Shown here: in pieces, positions 8,395 through 16,449 of the stretch
Layout: every line of letters begins with the position of its first letter
Position numbering within the stretch: the stretch's first letter is position 1
Assembly (NCBI GenBank): GCA_016302525.1
Contig: JAEDNJ010000008.1
Span: 1 to 19,856, forward strand
Length of the DNA stretch: 19,856 nucleotides
From: Phascolarctobacterium sp.
GTDB taxonomy: Bacteria; Bacillota; Negativicutes; Acidaminococcales; Acidaminococcaceae
Direction: 5' to 3'
Translations under genes and position numbers: made by a program
Notes under the pieces: generated by a model
Told to the model about the DNA's origin: nothing
The model's input: the letters and a program-made list of their open reading frames with translations, nothing else
Database searches by the model: none

Positions 8395-8424
8395 ATTATA
8401 CAATACCCCTAGCAAGTTTGTCTA
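8395..8424 (-). promoter_or_regulatory. promoter of the yggS-sepF-proC-ylmH-divIVA cluster
   Basis: On the minus strand TAGACA (8419-8424) and a perfect TATAAT (8395-8400) are separated by 18 bp. The start point would be near 8388, giving a leader of about 37 nt to the TTG of yggS. It lies between the glmS terminator and yggS, as expected for a new transcription unit. Confidence 0.75.
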
Positions 8425-8433
8425 TATAAAAGT

Positions 8434-8464
8434 AAAAGAGCCAAGGACTAGCCTTAGCTCTCTT
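8434..8464 (-). terminator. intrinsic terminator after glmS
   Basis: On the minus strand GAGCTAAGG and CCTTGGCTC form a 9-bp stem (one G-U pair) with a 5-nt loop, followed by TTTTACTTTT. It starts a few bases after the glmS TAA and closes the cdaA-glmS unit. Confidence 0.88.
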
Positions 8465-8469
8465 GAAAC

Positions 8470-10293
8470 TTATTCTACAGTAACAGACTTAGCCAGATTT
8501 CTGGGCTTATCCACATCACAGCCACGCGCCAGAGCAGCATAATATGCAAAAAGCTGCAAAGGTACAACGGTTAAGAGCGGTGCTAAATATCTGTCGGTCT
8601 TAGGAATATAAATTACCTGATCAGCATAATTTACCAAGGAGGTGTCACCCTCAAAGCCAATGGCCAGCACCTCTGCCTCACGAGCCTTAACCTCCTGCAA
8701 ATTGCTGACGGTCTTGTCATAAATATCCTCTTGAGTAGCAATGATAATAACTGGCACGCCTTCGACAATCAAGGCCAAGGTACCATGCTTTAACTCACCA
8801 GCAGCATAGGCCTCGGCATGGATATAGGAAATCTCCTTCAGCTTTAAAGCGCCCTCTAAGGCTACAGCATAGTCTAGGCTGCGCCCCAAAAAGAACACAT
8901 CATTGCATTGAGCATAGTGAGCAGTTTGCGCCTCAATGAGCTTAGTATTTTCCAAGGTTTGGGCCACCTGCTTCGGCAGCTCCAGCAAGCAGGACACGAG
9001 ATAACGAGCCAGCTTTTTGTCGATGGTATCGCTTAAGCGGCCAATGTAAATTGACAGCATCAGCATAGCCAAAAGCTGGGTAATATAAGCCTTGGTAGAA
9101 GCAACAGCAATCTCCGGTCCAGCATAGGTATAAACCACCTGATCGGCCTCGCGGGCAATAGAGCTGCCTACTACATTAGTTACAGCCAGAGTTCTAGCGC
9201 CTAAACGCTTTGCCTCGCGTAAAGCAGCCAGAGTATCACTGGTCTCGCCACTTTGGCTAATAACAATAGTCAGGCTGTTACCATCTACAAGAGGACTGCG
9301 ATAGCGGAATTCACTGGCAATATCCACCTCAACAGGAATACGGGCCAGCTGCTCTAAATAATACTTGCCCACAATACCAGCATGGTAGGCAGTGCCACAG
9401 GCCACAATGAAAATCTTGTTGATTTCTGCCATTTCCTCCTCGGTCCAGTTCAGCTCTGGGAAGTGAATGGTTTGGTCCTCGGCATTAATGCGACCGGTCA
9501 TAGTGTCACGAATAGCCTTCGGCTGCTCATTAATCTCTTTCAGCATAAAGTGGTCATAGCCACCCTTTTCCGCTGCCTCTGCATTCCAATTGACAATGAA
9601 AACCTTTTTGGAAATAGGCACACCATTAACATCCTGCACCCACACCCCGTCGGGAGTAACCGTAGCAATTTCTCCGTCACTCATAATAAAGGTGCGGCGA
9701 GTTTCATTAATAATAGCGGGAATATCAGAAGCAATAAAGTTTTCTCCCTCGCCTAAGCCAATGACAAGCGGATTATCCTTCTTGGTGCAGATAATCATAT
9801 CCGGCTCGTCCTCGCACATAAAGGCCAGCGAATAGGAGCCACGAATCACACGCAGCACCTGCTTTACAGCTTCCTCAAAATCACCCTCATATTTATCCTC
9901 TAAAAGATGGGCAACGACCTCTGTATCTGTTTCAGAAATAAACTTATGTCCCTTCGCTAAAAGCTCTTCCTTTAGCTTCAGGTAGTTTTCGATAATGCCG
10001 TTATGAACCACGGCGAACTTACCAGCTACATGGGGATGGGCGTTCAAATCCGAGGGACGTCCATGGGTTGCCCAACGGGTATGGCCAATGCCAACAGTGC
10101 CCTCAGGCATATTGCCTCCCAGCTTACGCTTGAGGTTTTCTAAACGACCCACGCATTTATCTAAGCGAATTTTGCCCTTATCTAAAACAGCAATACCCGC
10201 AGAATCATAGCCACGGTATTCCAGCTTGCTTAAGCCATCCACAAGAAAATCAGCAGCCTTGTGCATGCCTATATAGCCAACAATGCCACACAT
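8470..10293 (-). CDS. glmS: glutamine--fructose-6-phosphate aminotransferase (isomerizing)
   Basis: Predicted 607-residue enzyme that makes glucosamine-6-phosphate from fructose-6-phosphate and glutamine, the first committed step to UDP-GlcNAc. The N-terminal glutaminase domain has nucleophile Cys2 (MCGIVGYIG) plus GHTRWATHG (R73, H77) and HNGIIENY (N98). Two SIS sugar-isomerase domains follow (VACGTAYHAG and SQSGETSDT in the first), and the protein ends with the usual LAKSVTVE. AGGAGG lies 8 nt before the ATG. The gene begins 15 nt after glmM, so there is no room for a glmS ribozyme before it. Full length for the family. Confidence 0.98.
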   Translation of the reverse strand: MCGIVGYIGMHKAADFLVDGLSKLEYRGYDSAGIAVLDKGKIRLDKCVGRLENLKRKLGGNMPEGTVGIGHTRWATHGRPSDLNAHPHVAGKFAVVHNGIIENYLKLKEELLAKGHKFISETDTEVVAHLLEDKYEGDFEEAVKQVLRVIRGSYSLAFMCEDEPDMIICTKKDNPLVIGLGEGENFIASDIPAIINETRRTFIMSDGEIATVTPDGVWVQDVNGVPISKKVFIVNWNAEAAEKGGYDHFMLKEINEQPKAIRDTMTGRINAEDQTIHFPELNWTEEEMAEINKIFIVACGTAYHAGIVGKYYLEQLARIPVEVDIASEFRYRSPLVDGNSLTIVISQSGETSDTLAALREAKRLGARTLAVTNVVGSSIAREADQVVYTYAGPEIAVASTKAYITQLLAMLMLSIYIGRLSDTIDKKLARYLVSCLLELPKQVAQTLENTKLIEAQTAHYAQCNDVFFLGRSLDYAVALEGALKLKEISYIHAEAYAAGELKHGTLALIVEGVPVIIIATQEDIYDKTVSNLQEVKAREAEVLAIGFEGDTSLVNYADQVIYIPKTDRYLAPLLTVVPLQLFAYYAALARGCDVDKPRNLAKSVTVE

Positions 10294-10308
10294 CTGTGTA
10301 TCCTCCTC

Positions 10309-11652
10309 TTAAGCCAGCTCTTTGATGACAACATCAGCAATCAAACCCGCAATTTCCTCTAAGCGTTGTTGCTTGGGGCCTTCAGCCATAATACGAATCA
10401 AGGGCTCAGTACCAGAAGCACGCACCAGAATTTGACCATTGTCACCTAATTCCTCTTGATACTTCTTAATAACCTCTTGAATAGCAGCCTTTTCTTCCCA
10501 GCCATTCTTATTCTTAACGCGCACATTCAGCAGAATTTGCGGGTATTTTGTCATAATGCCAGCCATTTCTGACAGAGGCTTGTTGTTCGTAACCATAGCA
10601 CACAAAAGCTGTACAGCAGTTAAAATGCCGTCGCCAGTCTTTGCATATTCAGAGAAAATAATGTGTCCAGATTGCTCTCCGCCCAGGTTGTAGCCGTTCT
10701 TAATCATTTCCTCCAGCACATAGCGGTCGCCTACGGCAGTCTTAACAGTTTGACCACCCATTTCCTTCATAGCCTTGTGCATACCGACATTACTCATAAC
10801 AGTAGTAACCAGCATATTATCCTTCAGCTTATTGCGGCGCATTAATTCTAGAGCACAGATCAGCATAATTTGGTCGCCATCAAGAACCTCGCCGTTCTCG
10901 TCAACTACGAGGCAGCGGTCTGCATCACCATCATTAGCAATGCCCACATCAGCCCCCAGCTCCACAACCTTCTTTTGCAGGGCTTCCAGATGAGTGGAGC
11001 CACAGCCATTGTTGATGTTAATTCCATTCGGCTCATTGAAAATAGGCATAACCTCTGCACCAAGACTGCTCAAAATCACAGGAGCAATAGCGCTGTTAGC
11101 ACCATTAGAGCAGTCCATAACAATTTTAAGTCCCTTCAAATCAGCATAGGCAGTGCTCAAAATATGCTTAATATACATTTCTGCCAGGCCATCCTCATAA
11201 AAGATTTGTCCAACAGAGCTACCGCTAGCTGCCTTGCTATAATCAATGGGTGTTTCTACAATAGCAGCAATCTCATCCTCTACAGCATCGGGCAGCTTAT
11301 GACCGGTTTGAGAGAAGAACTTTATGCCATTGTCCTCAAAGGGATTGTGAGAAGCAGAAATTACTACGCCTGCATTTGCCTTAACCTTAGAGGTTAAAAA
11401 GGAAACTGCGGGAGTAGGCATAACGCCCAAGAGATGAGCATTACCACCAGCAGAGCAGATACCTGCTGCTAAAGCAGCCTCCAGCATTTGCCCGCTGCGG
11501 CGAGTGTCTCTGCCTATAATAATTTTCGGAATATCATTCTTTTCGCGACAGAAATACTTTGCTGCTGCATAGCCCAGCTTAAACGCTAATTCTGGGGTCA
11601 ATTCAACATTTGCCACGCCTCTTACACCATCGGTACCAAATAATCTTGCCAT
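10309..11652 (-). CDS. glmM: phosphoglucosamine mutase
   Basis: Predicted 447-residue enzyme converting glucosamine-6-phosphate to glucosamine-1-phosphate. It has MARLFGTDGVRG at the N-terminus, the phosphoserine loop VISASHNPFEDNG (S101), the metal loop DGDADR, and the C-terminal phosphate-binding RASGTEPLIRIM. GGAGG lies 12 nt before the ATG. GlmM is known in several Bacillota to bind and inhibit CdaA, so its place downstream of cdaA and cdaR is functionally meaningful. It is followed 15 nt later by glmS, giving two consecutive pathway steps. Confidence 0.98.
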   Translation of the reverse strand: MARLFGTDGVRGVANVELTPELAFKLGYAAAKYFCREKNDIPKIIIGRDTRRSGQMLEAALAAGICSAGGNAHLLGVMPTPAVSFLTSKVKANAGVVISASHNPFEDNGIKFFSQTGHKLPDAVEDEIAAIVETPIDYSKAASGSSVGQIFYEDGLAEMYIKHILSTAYADLKGLKIVMDCSNGANSAIAPVILSSLGAEVMPIFNEPNGININNGCGSTHLEALQKKVVELGADVGIANDGDADRCLVVDENGEVLDGDQIMLICALELMRRNKLKDNMLVTTVMSNVGMHKAMKEMGGQTVKTAVGDRYVLEEMIKNGYNLGGEQSGHIIFSEYAKTGDGILTAVQLLCAMVTNNKPLSEMAGIMTKYPQILLNVRVKNKNGWEEKAAIQEVIKKYQEELGDNGQILVRASGTEPLIRIMAEGPKQQRLEEIAGLIADVVIKELA

Positions 11653-11866
11653 TTCTAATACTTTCCTCCCAAAATACCTTCGCTAAATGCTCAGCCTTGC
11701 CACACGGCTTTATTTCCCAGCGTGCTGTAAATCAGCCTCGTTGTAACTCAAAGCCCTGCTATCCAGCAAGCCTAGCGGTTTTTCATTATATAGATTTAAC
11801 AGTCACAGCCTTAATATAGTGAGCTTATTCTATTAATATAAGCTCCACTATAAAAAGCTGGTCTGT
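11653..11866 (-). promoter_or_regulatory. 214-nt leader before glmM
   Basis: The longest intergenic gap inside the cda-glm block. It holds a strong hairpin near the FAD-gene stop and, on the minus strand, a perfect TATAAT (11785-11790) with only a poor -35 match (TTAAGG, 18 bp upstream). The next 120 nt contain short potential stems (for example TGCTGGATAGCA) but no riboswitch class that I recognise. A secondary glmM promoter is plausible, not shown. Confidence 0.4.
11815..11852 (-). other. long hairpin downstream of the FAD oxidoreductase gene
   Basis: Two 14-nt arms (11815-11828 and 11838-11852) pair perfectly apart from one bulged base, with a 9-nt loop. On the transcribed strand it begins 15 nt after the stop codon. 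No T run follows it there (ATTAAGG), so it is not a standard intrinsic terminator. It may be a processing or 3'-end stabilising structure, or a weak attenuator. Confidence 0.6.
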
Positions 11867-13471
11867 TTATTTAATTGCTTTAAAGCGCTGCATAATGGCT
11901 CTCGCCACATGGTAGCCGTCTAGTGCAGCACTCATAATACCACCAGCATAGCCAGCTCCCTCTCCACAGGGATAGAGCAAATCGTGAGTAACACTCACAT
12001 AGCTTAGCCTATCACGCTCAATGCGCACAGGTGCGGAGGTTCTAGTTTCAATGCCTGTTAATAAGGCACCTCCGTCATCATAGCCCTTAATCTTTTTGCC
12101 AAAGCTCATAATTCCTTCACGCAGGGTGTTGGTAACATAGCTAGGCAGCACCTTGTCCAGGTCGCAAGCAGTCAGGCTCGGCCTATAGGTGGGCTCTACG
12201 AGACTCTTTAGGCTAGGTGTACCTTGCTTAATAAAGCTAGCAAAATTTTGCGCTGGTGCGCGATAATTACTGCCACCTGCAGCGAAGGCCAGTCGTTCAT
12301 ATTGCCTTTGGAACTCCACACCAGCCAAGGGGTCGCTGCCAAAATCCTCTTCACCAACATTCACGACTAGGGCGCTGTTTGCTACACCACTAGCACGAGC
12401 ATTGAGGCTCATGCCGTTGACCACTACTCCACCAGCCTCACTGGCAGCTGCAACCACCTGCCCGCCTGGGCACATACAGAAGCTATAGGCAGTGCGTTGC
12501 TTGTCGGGCGTATGGTAAACAAGAGCATAATCTGCAGCACCCAAAAGATGATGGCCTGCAAAGCTGCCGTATTGCGCCCTATCGATAAGCTCCTGCGGAT
12601 GCTCAATACGAACGCCGATAGCAAAGGGCTTAGCTGTTATAGCAATGCCAGCCTCCTTGATAGCCTTATAGGTATCACGTGCACTGTGTCCACAGGCCAG
12701 CACCACAGCCCCAGCCTCTAGTCTACTGCCATCAGCCAGCACTACAGCCGTAACGGCCCCATGCTCAGCAACAAAATCTACTACATGAGTGTTATAGCGA
12801 ATTTCACCGCCCAAAGCGCGAATTTGCTGACTTAGGCCCTTCACCATGGTTCGCAGCACATCTGTGCCCACATGGGGCTTATGCTCCCAAAGAATATTCT
12901 CAGGAGCTCCTGCTGCCACAAAGGTTTCCAAAATATCTGCCATAACGGGGTCGTTAACACGAGTTGTCAGCTTGCCATCAGAAAAGGTGCCAGCACCACC
13001 CTCGCCAAACTGCACATTCGAAGCGGGGTTAAAGCTGCCAGTCTCCCAAAAGAGCTGGACATCCTTTACTCTTTCATCCACTGGCTTGCCACGCTCTAAA
13101 AGCAAGGGTCTATAGCCATATTTAGCCAGCTCTAAGGCCGCCATGAGACCAGCAGGACCAGCGCCAATAACAACTGGGCGCGCACGCATAGGCATATTAC
13201 CCAGCTTTAAAGGCTCAGGCTGCTTTTTTTCCCAGGCAGAAATATCCTTATCCAAAAGCAGCTTCTTGCCATATTTTGTAGGAACATCTACATCCACCAG
13301 CACATGGTGATTCAGATAAATATTATCCTTTTTACGAGCATCCACAGCCTTACGCAAAATCCGCAGGTCCTTAAGGCTTTCCTCACGAACTCGCAGGCGT
13401 TTAGCTACAGCAGCCTCTAACGAAACCTCCTGAGCTAGAAAAATCCGCACATTATTAATTTTTAGCTTCAT
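11867..13471 (-). CDS. FAD-dependent oxidoreductase (COG2509-type), function unknown
   Basis: Predicted 534-residue flavoprotein. Residues 1-90 form an N-terminal region seen in this family (MKLKINNVRIFLAQEVSLEA, then the ARKKDNIYLNHHVLVDVD segment). The Rossmann FAD motif VIGAGPAGLM follows at 101-110, with the ribose-binding acid E126 (LLLERG). FGEGGAGTFSDGKLTTRVND and the C-terminal LYPCGEGAGYAGGIMSAALDG are typical of the uncharacterised FAD-dependent dehydrogenase group. I chose ATG 13471 because AAGGAG is 7 nt upstream; the open frame extends further to 13555. The start overlaps the cdaR end by 17 nt, so translation is probably coupled. The substrate cannot be inferred. Confidence 0.85.
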   Translation of the reverse strand: MKLKINNVRIFLAQEVSLEAAVAKRLRVREESLKDLRILRKAVDARKKDNIYLNHHVLVDVDVPTKYGKKLLLDKDISAWEKKQPEPLKLGNMPMRARPVVIGAGPAGLMAALELAKYGYRPLLLERGKPVDERVKDVQLFWETGSFNPASNVQFGEGGAGTFSDGKLTTRVNDPVMADILETFVAAGAPENILWEHKPHVGTDVLRTMVKGLSQQIRALGGEIRYNTHVVDFVAEHGAVTAVVLADGSRLEAGAVVLACGHSARDTYKAIKEAGIAITAKPFAIGVRIEHPQELIDRAQYGSFAGHHLLGAADYALVYHTPDKQRTAYSFCMCPGGQVVAAASEAGGVVVNGMSLNARASGVANSALVVNVGEEDFGSDPLAGVEFQRQYERLAFAAGGSNYRAPAQNFASFIKQGTPSLKSLVEPTYRPSLTACDLDKVLPSYVTNTLREGIMSFGKKIKGYDDGGALLTGIETRTSAPVRIERDRLSYVSVTHDLLYPCGEGAGYAGGIMSAALDGYHVARAIMQRFKAIK

Positions 13472-14489
13472 GCTTCTTCTCCTTGCCCGTATTAATTTCC
13501 AGCTTGCCATCTGCAACTGAATCGCGCTGTGGCTCGCTATCGATTTTTGCCACATTCATATGTGCCTTTACAATTCTGCTATCTGTAATGGCACCCTCTG
13601 GCAAATCCAGCTCCACAATAGGCGTGCTGCTCTCTACCAGCTTAGAAATATCTAGGGGCTTAGTCTTAATCACTGTCATGCCCTTCAGCTTAGAGGGAGA
13701 GGCAGAAATCTTAACCTTCGTAGGCTCCAGCTTATACTCCTTCAGCTCCATGCCTGTGGGCAGCTCTCCAAGAGTCACCAGCTCAACAGGCAGCTCTACC
13801 GTCAGCATTTGCTGCACCATGACAGCAGAAACCAGCACACGCTGAGGCGTAATGACGATATTAGGGATATCGTAGCCATCATCACTAACTGCCACAAGCT
13901 CGCTTTCGGCCTCAAACAGACCAGACTTATCTGTAACATCTACGGGAGCTACAACCTTGTTAACACGAGCCAGGCGGTGAGTTGCCCCCCTGATAGTAAC
14001 CATTTGCGGCTTGATATTAACATTGCCCAGAGTTAAATCCTCGGATGCACTGCCAACCATACGCGTTAGCACAGAAACTGTTTTATCACTAATAGTATCT
14101 ACATAAACAGAAATTTCTTTAGGATTTACGGCGATAACATCACCGATACTCGTTTTAACCTTGACAGGCAGCTTTTGCTGACCCTCTGTAACATTTTTAA
14201 AATCTACAGTAGCAAGAATGTCTGAGGCTTCCTTTTTATTTAACACTGTACGCGAACCGCGCACCCGTACATTAATTTTTTGTGGAGCATTGTAGACTGT
14301 CATATTCGTGGGCATATTCAGCTGTCCCAAATGCACATCAAAGGAGCGCTCTGTGATAGGATTGTTTTGAATAGAAACATACAGCCACAGTATACAAGCC
14401 AGCAGCAGCGCTAAGGCTCTCTGCGGCAAATTTTCCTTTTGCATAATGTCCTTTACAAAGCTTTCAAGGGCTACCAAAAACTTAGTCAT
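13455..14489 (-). CDS. cdaR: CdaR/YbbR-domain regulator of the c-di-AMP cyclase
   Basis: Predicted 344-residue membrane-anchored protein with one N-terminal membrane segment (about residues 25-41, ALALLLACILWLYVSI) and an extracytoplasmic part made of about three YbbR repeats, recognisable by recurring 'LPVKVKTS', 'VPVDVTD' and 'LPVELVTLG' strands. In Bacillota CdaR binds CdaA and modulates cyclase activity. I chose ATG 14489: GGGAGG is 8 nt upstream and the start overlaps the cdaA stop by 8 nt. An upstream ATG at 14525 lacks a ribosome site. The C-terminal tail is Lys/Glu-rich. The 3' end overlaps the FAD gene. Confidence 0.9.
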   Translation of the reverse strand: MTKFLVALESFVKDIMQKENLPQRALALLLACILWLYVSIQNNPITERSFDVHLGQLNMPTNMTVYNAPQKINVRVRGSRTVLNKKEASDILATVDFKNVTEGQQKLPVKVKTSIGDVIAVNPKEISVYVDTISDKTVSVLTRMVGSASEDLTLGNVNIKPQMVTIRGATHRLARVNKVVAPVDVTDKSGLFEAESELVAVSDDGYDIPNIVITPQRVLVSAVMVQQMLTVELPVELVTLGELPTGMELKEYKLEPTKVKISASPSKLKGMTVIKTKPLDISKLVESSTPIVELDLPEGAITDSRIVKAHMNVAKIDSEPQRDSVADGKLEINTGKEKKHEAKN

Positions 14490-15348
14490 GCTTTTTTCCC
14501 TCCCACCAGCAAAGGATTTTATCATGCAGCTTAGTCACAAAGCTCTCACGCTTACGAATGGGATCCTTGACATGCTGCTCTAAAATCTTGCGCATATCCT
14601 TAGGTGTCAGATAACGCATGAGAGAGCCATTTTTAGCAATAGAAATAGCGCCAGTTTCCTCGCTGACTACTACAGCCATACAATCGCTCATCTCACTAAC
14701 ACCGATAGCAGCGCGGTGACGCGTGCCCAGGGACTGGTCCAAATTACGGTTATCTGTCAAAATCAGCACACAGCTAGCTGCAATAATGCGGTTGCCGCGA
14801 ATAATAACAGCACCGTCATGTAGGGGTGTATCCTTGATAAAAATTTGCTGCAGCAAGGGATCGCTCACCAGACAATCCATGTGTACACCAGTATCAATAC
14901 GCTCTTCCAAACCGCTATAGCCTTCAAAAACCATCAACGCGCCCACCTTGTGCTCAGACATCACCTTGCAGGAGGAGGTCACAGCATCCAGCAAATCGTC
15001 CAAATCTCTTTCTGTCAAATCAAGACGCTTATGAAAAAGACGGCCACGGCCTAATTGCTCAAGGGCACGGCGCAGCTCTGGCTGGAAGACAACAGGTAGA
15101 GCCACTGTCAGCATGGCAATACCATGCTCTAACAGCCAGTTAAAGACATTCAGGTCAAAAAAGCCACTAATAGCACGAATAAAAATCAGCACAATAATAC
15201 CCTTAGCCAGAGTAGCGGCACGGGTATTTTCCAAAATAACATACAGCTTATAAATCAAGAAGGCTACCAGGATAATATCTACGACATCCATCAACCCTAT
15301 AGCCAGAGGAATTCCTCTCACTTCAAAGCTCACAGGCTCACCCACCAA
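14482..15348 (-). CDS. cdaA: diadenylate cyclase CdaA (c-di-AMP synthase)
   Basis: Predicted membrane enzyme that condenses two ATP into cyclic di-AMP. Three N-terminal membrane segments (about residues 22-38, 47-60 and 72-88) precede the DAC domain. The catalytic motif is DGA at 178-180 (TPLHDGAVII), and GTRHRAAIG at 208-216 supplies the RHR motif. The 288-residue length is close to the B. subtilis protein (about 273). The start is uncertain: TTG 15348 gives the longest form, but in-frame GTG codons at 15345 and 15333 (a start at V6) are also possible and no strong ribosome site decides. It is the first gene of the cdaA-cdaR-FAD-glmM-glmS block. Confidence 0.95.
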   Translation of the reverse strand: MVGEPVSFEVRGIPLAIGLMDVVDIILVAFLIYKLYVILENTRAATLAKGIIVLIFIRAISGFFDLNVFNWLLEHGIAMLTVALPVVFQPELRRALEQLGRGRLFHKRLDLTERDLDDLLDAVTSSCKVMSEHKVGALMVFEGYSGLEERIDTGVHMDCLVSDPLLQQIFIKDTPLHDGAVIIRGNRIIAASCVLILTDNRNLDQSLGTRHRAAIGVSEMSDCMAVVVSEETGAISIAKNGSLMRYLTPKDMRKILEQHVKDPIRKRESFVTKLHDKILCWWEGKKHD

Positions 15349-15383
15349 TCTAACTTCTAATCATATTTTTTTCCGAAAGCTCA

Positions 15384-15432
15384 TACGAGCACTATGGAAA
15401 ATGTCAACAATTTTACATTTTCCATTATAACA
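15384..15432 (-). promoter_or_regulatory. cdaA operon promoter region (one or two candidates)
   Basis: Candidate 1 on the minus strand is an extended -10, TGTTATAAT (15424-15432), with no good -35. Candidate 2 is TTGACA (15402-15407) with a weaker -10, TATGAG, 16 bp downstream. Both would transcribe into cdaA, and the palindrome spans both. Confidence 0.55.
15394..15425 (-). promoter_or_regulatory. 11-bp perfect inverted repeat at the cdaA promoter (candidate operator)
   Basis: ATGGAAAATGT (15394-15404) and ACATTTTCCAT (15415-15425) are exact inverted repeats with a 10-nt spacer. Read on the minus strand, the repeat begins inside the last two bases of a TATAAT box and overlaps a TTGACA box. 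This fits a repressor operator or a leader hairpin; no protein is identified for it. Confidence 0.55.
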
Positions 15433-15435
15433 CAA

Positions 15436-15469
15436 AATAAAAAAAAAGCCCATAAAAAATGAGCTTTTT
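15436..15469 (-). terminator. intrinsic terminator after the pilin-like gene
   Basis: On the minus strand AAAAGCTCAT and ATGGGCTTTT pair (one G-U) around a short T loop, followed by a run of nine T residues. It separates the pilin-like gene from the cda block. The A/T-rich flanks could also terminate plus-strand transcripts. Confidence 0.85.
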
Positions 15470-15533
15470 AGTGTAAATTAAGTTAATGAAAAGTTAGCAG
15501 CAAATGTCCTCCCTATGATTATGCTATATTTTG

Positions 15534-16274
15534 TTAAGAAGCACTAGGCTTAGGTATTTCACCATTAATTATCTTGTTATAGTTACTCAAAACATTTGCT
15601 TTAACCTGTGCAGCATCAGCCTTAGTTTGACCACTCTTTACCGTATAGTAATTGTAGCTTCCCAAACTATTATTAGCGGTGCTTGCCAAAGCAGCATCAC
15701 CTTTTGGATTAACATAGGCCCCACCATCATTTTGCAGTGCACCATTTGTCTGATTAATCTTGGGTTGCTTATTCTCATCTAACTGCACCCAGCCGACACG
15801 ATAAGCAAACTCATTACCATTAACTTTATAAACACAAGCAGTAATCATGGGCACCCAATCGCCAGGGTTATATTTAGACCAATCCTCTGTCGAGTAAACC
15901 ATATGATAATATCCAGTACCGCCACCTTGCGTACTATCATAAAAAGACCAAGCCTTAGGCTCAATCAATAAATCATCAAGAGAAATACTATCAACTAAAT
16001 CCCTTAAGCTTTTATCAGCATCGGAGCCGCTAATTGTGTACTTATTATTATTATTAGCAGCTTCCTTTAAAGCCTCAGAAATAGTCAATATGTCCTTATC
16101 ACGCACTGGTCCTAGGATTCTTACAACCCTGTCAATTACACTAGATACTCCCCCACTGATACCAGCATCAGAAAAATATACACCGCCTACGCCACAAACG
16201 AAAGCCAACAACACTGCATATTCAACCATGGCAATACCCTTTTGTCGCATTCTTTTTCTTAAACTACGCAGCAT
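15534..16274 (-). CDS. large Flp/TadE-type pilin-like protein with class III-like prepilin signal
   Basis: Predicted 246-residue surface or pseudopilin protein. It starts with a short basic leader, MLRSLRKRMRQKG, and then IAMVEYAVLLAFV. Cleavage after G13 would leave a mature protein with E5-Y6 and a hydrophobic stretch (about residues 14-33), the pattern of Flp/Tad-type prepilins. After that comes a roughly 210-residue globular region, far larger than ordinary Flp pilins, with Gly/Asn-rich parts and no domain I recognise (STQGGGTGYYHMVYSTEDW, then VPMITACVYK). I chose ATG 16274 (AAAGGA about 10 nt upstream); a TTG at 16310 would extend it. It has its own promoter and a terminator after it, and lies downstream of a prepilin peptidase gene. 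It may be a minor pilin or TadE-like pseudopilin. Confidence 0.7.
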   Translation of the reverse strand: MLRSLRKRMRQKGIAMVEYAVLLAFVCGVGGVYFSDAGISGGVSSVIDRVVRILGPVRDKDILTISEALKEAANNNNKYTISGSDADKSLRDLVDSISLDDLLIEPKAWSFYDSTQGGGTGYYHMVYSTEDWSKYNPGDWVPMITACVYKVNGNEFAYRVGWVQLDENKQPKINQTNGALQNDGGAYVNPKGDAALASTANNSLGSYNYYTVKSGQTKADAAQVKANVLSNYNKIINGEIPKPSAS

Positions 16275-16370
16275 TCTTGACCCGTCCTTTCTCACACAAT
16301 TTTGCAACAATCCGCTTAAGTATGATAAGATTTTTGATTATATAACTCAATTTAAAAACCAAGATGCATT

Positions 16371-16399
16371 ATTTTAACACAAATCGATGAATATGTCTA
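16371..16399 (-). promoter_or_regulatory. promoter of the pilin-like gene
   Basis: On the minus strand TAGACA (16394-16399) and TAAAAT (16371-16376) are 17 bp apart, with an extended TGT before the -10. It leaves a leader of about 90 nt before the ATG. The gap 16275-16449 holds nothing else that I can identify. Confidence 0.65.
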
Positions 16400-16449
16400 G
16401 TATACAATGTGAAATAAAAGGAATCAAATTGCTTTGGGTAATAGCTTTT

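Noticed and set aside
15349..15470. Possible c-di-AMP (ydaO-type) riboswitch before cdaA.
   Set aside because: The leader after the promoter is under 80 nt and shows none of the conserved ydaO core sequence that I could recognise.
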